Origin: Rhodoferax antarcticus ANT.BR
Lineage (GTDB): Bacteria; Pseudomonadota; Gammaproteobacteria; Burkholderiales; Burkholderiaceae_C
DNA length: 64,000 nucleotides
Direction: 5' to 3'
NCBI RefSeq assembly: GCF_001938565.1
Contig: NZ_MSYM01000006.1
Coordinates: forward strand, 1-64,000
The position numbers were made by a program, and so were the translations under genes. This document shows positions 62,220 through 64,000 of this stretch, one piece after another. Position 1 is the first letter of the stretch, and every line of letters starts with the position of its first letter. The notes under the pieces were generated by a model, which saw only the letters and a program-made list of their open reading frames with translations, was not told the DNA's origin and searched no databases.

Positions 62220-63434
62220 TCAGCGCGGCGGCAGGTCAAAGTGCGATTTTCCAACCCTTTGCACTAAAAGCGCCAGCCCCCCGGCAATCACCCCCCAAAA
62301 GGCCGAACCCACACCCGCAATCACCACGCCGCTCAGGGTCACCAAAAAGGTGATCAGAGCCGCCTCGCGGTGAAAGTCGTCACGCAAGGCCATGCTCAGC
62401 GCTGAGCCAATCGTGCCCAGCAGCGCCAGCCCGGCGATGGCGGCGATCAGTTCCTTGGGAAACGCAGTGAGCGCGCCGGTAATCGCTGTGCCAAAAATGC
62501 CGATCAGGATGTACAGCACGCCGCACGACACCGCCGCGGTGTAGCGCTTGTCACGGTCCGGGTGGGCTTCTTCGCCCATGCAGATGGCAGCAGTGATGGC
62601 GCTGAAGTTCAGGGCAAAGGCGCCAAACGGCGCCAGCACCAGCGTGGCCAGCCCGGTGAGTGTGATCATGCCGGAGACCGCAATACCCGGCTTGTCCCGG
62701 CTGTGGCTGTAGCCCGCCGCACGGATGGCCGCCACCCCTGGCAGGTTTTGCGAGGCCATGGTCACCACAAACAGCGGCAATGCCAGACTGATAGCGGCCG
62801 CCAACGTGAACTGCGGCATGGTGAACACCGGCATAGCCAAGCCAAATCGCACGCTAGCCCCCGTAAAACCTGCGTCGACAGCTACTTGAACAATAGCAAC
62901 CAGCAGGGTCAGCGGCACCGCATAGCGCGGCAACCAGCGCCTGCCGATCAGATAGCTGGCCAGCATGACCAGCACCAGCGTCAGGTTGGTCTGCGCGGCC
63001 GTAAACGCTTGCATGCCAAAACGCGCCAGCACACCCGCCAGCAGCCCGGAGGCGATGGCCATGGGCAGGTGGTTCATGACACGCTCAAACCAGCCGGTGA
63101 CCCCCACTAGCGTGATCAGCGCAGCACACACCATAAAAGCCCCCACCGCCTCAGCCATGTTGAAGCCACCAGCCACGCCTGCCGTGGCCAGCACTGCGGC
63201 CCCAGGCGTGCTCCACGCCACCATCACCGGTTTTTTCAGGATCAGCGACGGCACCGCCGTGCACAGCCCCATGCCCCAGCCCAGCGCCCACACCCAAGAG
63301 GTGATCTGCTCCGGCGTAGCCCCAAACGCCAAGGCCGCTTGAAACACGATGGCCACCGAGCTGGTGAACCCGACCAGGACAGCCACAAAACCGGCGGTGA
63401 ACGCGGCCGGGGAAAGGTCTTTGAAGAACTGCAT
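62220..63434 (-). CDS. benE: Benzoate/H+ symporter, BenE family
   Basis: A 404-residue polytopic protein (about 11-12 helices) with BenE segments AGFVAVLVGFTSSVAIVFQAA, PVMVAWSTPGAAVLA, GVTGWFERVMNHLPMAIASGLLAGVLARFG and APFGAFALNFSAITAAICMG. It imports benzoate or related aromatic acids with protons. No benzoate-degradation genes are adjacent; the substrate is taken from the family. Confidence 0.9.
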   Translation of the reverse strand: MQFFKDLSPAAFTAGFVAVLVGFTSSVAIVFQAALAFGATPEQITSWVWALGWGMGLCTAVPSLILKKPVMVAWSTPGAAVLATAGVAGGFNMAEAVGAFMVCAALITLVGVTGWFERVMNHLPMAIASGLLAGVLARFGMQAFTAAQTNLTLVLVMLASYLIGRRWLPRYAVPLTLLVAIVQVAVDAGFTGASVRFGLAMPVFTMPQFTLAAAISLALPLFVVTMASQNLPGVAAIRAAGYSHSRDKPGIAVSGMITLTGLATLVLAPFGAFALNFSAITAAICMGEEAHPDRDKRYTAAVSCGVLYILIGIFGTAITGALTAFPKELIAAIAGLALLGTIGSALSMALRDDFHREAALITFLVTLSGVVIAGVGSAFWGVIAGGLALLVQRVGKSHFDLPPR

Positions 63435-63588
63435 GTTGGATATGTTGTTTCAACCTGATTTTTACATTGCAGGCGCCCCGGACTGTTTTCCCCAGATTGT
63501 CTGGTTCGGCCCAGGGTGCGAAACGCAGAAGATGGGGGGTCAGCGCCTGCGTCAGCAATCAATACAGCAAAAACAAACCCCAAAAACC

Positions 63589-64000
63589 TCAAATCTCAAT
63601 CTTCGACCCCAACTCCACCACCGCGTTACTCGGCAAGTTAAGGAACCCCGCCGCACCGCTGGCGTTCAGGTGCATCTGCGCAAAGAGCTTTTCGCGCCAC
63701 AGCGCCATGCCCCGGCCAATGGTCGGCGACACCGTGTCGCGGCTCAGGAAATAGCTGGTGGTCATGGGGTCGAGTTCAAAGCCGCGGCCTTTGATGCTGT
63801 GCAGCGCCTTGGGCAGATCGGGGTCGTTCTTGAAGCCGTAGTTCACCATCACCTGCCAGCAGTCGTGACCCAGCGCCTCAATGCTCAGGCGCTTGTCCAT
63901 GCCGATCCACGGCACCTCGTGACTGACCACGGTAACAAACAGGTTCATCTCGTGCAGCACCTTGTTGTGCTTGAGGTTGTGCAGCATGGCATTGGGCACG
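63589..64000 (-). CDS. kup: Kup potassium transporter, 3' end only (5' end beyond window)
   Basis: The last ~137 residues of a Kup/TrkD low-affinity potassium symporter: [24 protein letters not shown], the cytoplasmic region GLHS-like [68 protein letters not shown] at the C-terminus. The frame remains open at the right edge of the window, so the membrane domain lies outside. Confidence 0.92.
   Translation of the reverse strand, partial: VPNAMLHNLKHNKVLHEMNLFVTVVSHEVPWIGMDKRLSIEALGHDCWQVMVNYGFKNDPDLPKALHSIKGRGFELDPMTTSYFLSRDTVSPTIGRGMALWREKLFAQMHLNASGAAGFLNLPSNAVVELGSKIEI

Overview
The window looks like the chromosome of a Gram-negative betaproteobacterium, most probably family Comamonadaceae (Rhodoferax/Polaromonas-like). 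This is inferred from gene content and protein style: argS-SPOR-dsbA-lptA-lptB-rpoN, polyhydroxyalkanoate phasins, wax-ester synthase, malate synthase G, a BenE transporter and a FimV/HubP protein. No tRNA, rRNA, CRISPR array, intact transposase or prophage was seen.

Layout. (1) 1-17760, nearly all on the minus strand: a surface-polysaccharide (O-antigen/EPS) locus. It reads ugd -> acetyltransferase/ketoisomerase fusion -> aminotransferase -> Wzx flippase -> acyltransferase -> glycosyltransferase -> FkbM methyltransferase -> Wzy-like polymerase (cut by the window edge). Upstream lie a UDP-glucuronate epimerase, rmlC and rmlA. The first ~4.9 kb are visibly AT-rich compared with everything else, as expected of a horizontally exchanged O-antigen core. 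(2) 11.0-17.8 kb: a scrambled zone holding a HEPN/MNT toxin-antitoxin pair, a truncated gmd, a Schlafen/AlbA-type ATPase, an intact fcl, a MarR-type EPS regulator, a patchwork of gene fragments, a frameshifted second fcl and a Wzz-like chain-length protein. (3) 17.8-26.4 kb: a neutral-lipid/PHA storage locus with a two-domain fatty acyl-CoA reductase, phasin, patatin lipase, TetR regulator, WS/DGAT wax-ester synthase, acyl-CoA-binding protein and PHA-system protein. (4) 26.4-35.7 kb: a branched-chain-amino-acid-type ABC transporter operon (acyl-CoA synthetase, livG, livH, livM, substrate-binding protein, livF, PaaK-like ligase) with a divergent Crp/Fnr regulator. (5) 35.9-47.3 kb: DUF305 protein, RluF-like pseudouridine synthase, TRAP transporter (dctQMP), methionine gamma-lyase-like enzyme with a truncated Lrp gene, alpha/beta hydrolase, NTF2-like protein, SDR, UPF0149/SEC-C protein, PIN-domain protein and RlmL-like methyltransferase. 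(6) 47.5-53.8 kb: rpoN-lptB-lptA-dsbA-SPOR-argS. (7) 53.9-64.0 kb: LysR, CaiB-type CoA-transferase, malate synthase G, CWC protein, FimV/HubP, glutathione synthetase, BenE transporter and the 3' end of kup.

The most unusual structural signal is a ~50-60 bp imperfect stem-loop repeat, present at least 12 times (11911-58557). It occurs in both orientations, often exactly at the 3' ends of genes where it supplies the stop codon and last codons, and in-frame inside at least two genes. Three copies flank the scrambled part of the polysaccharide locus, which suggests, but does not prove, a role in its rearrangement.

All calls come from reading the sequence. No homology search was run, so family names rest on recognised motifs, length and context.
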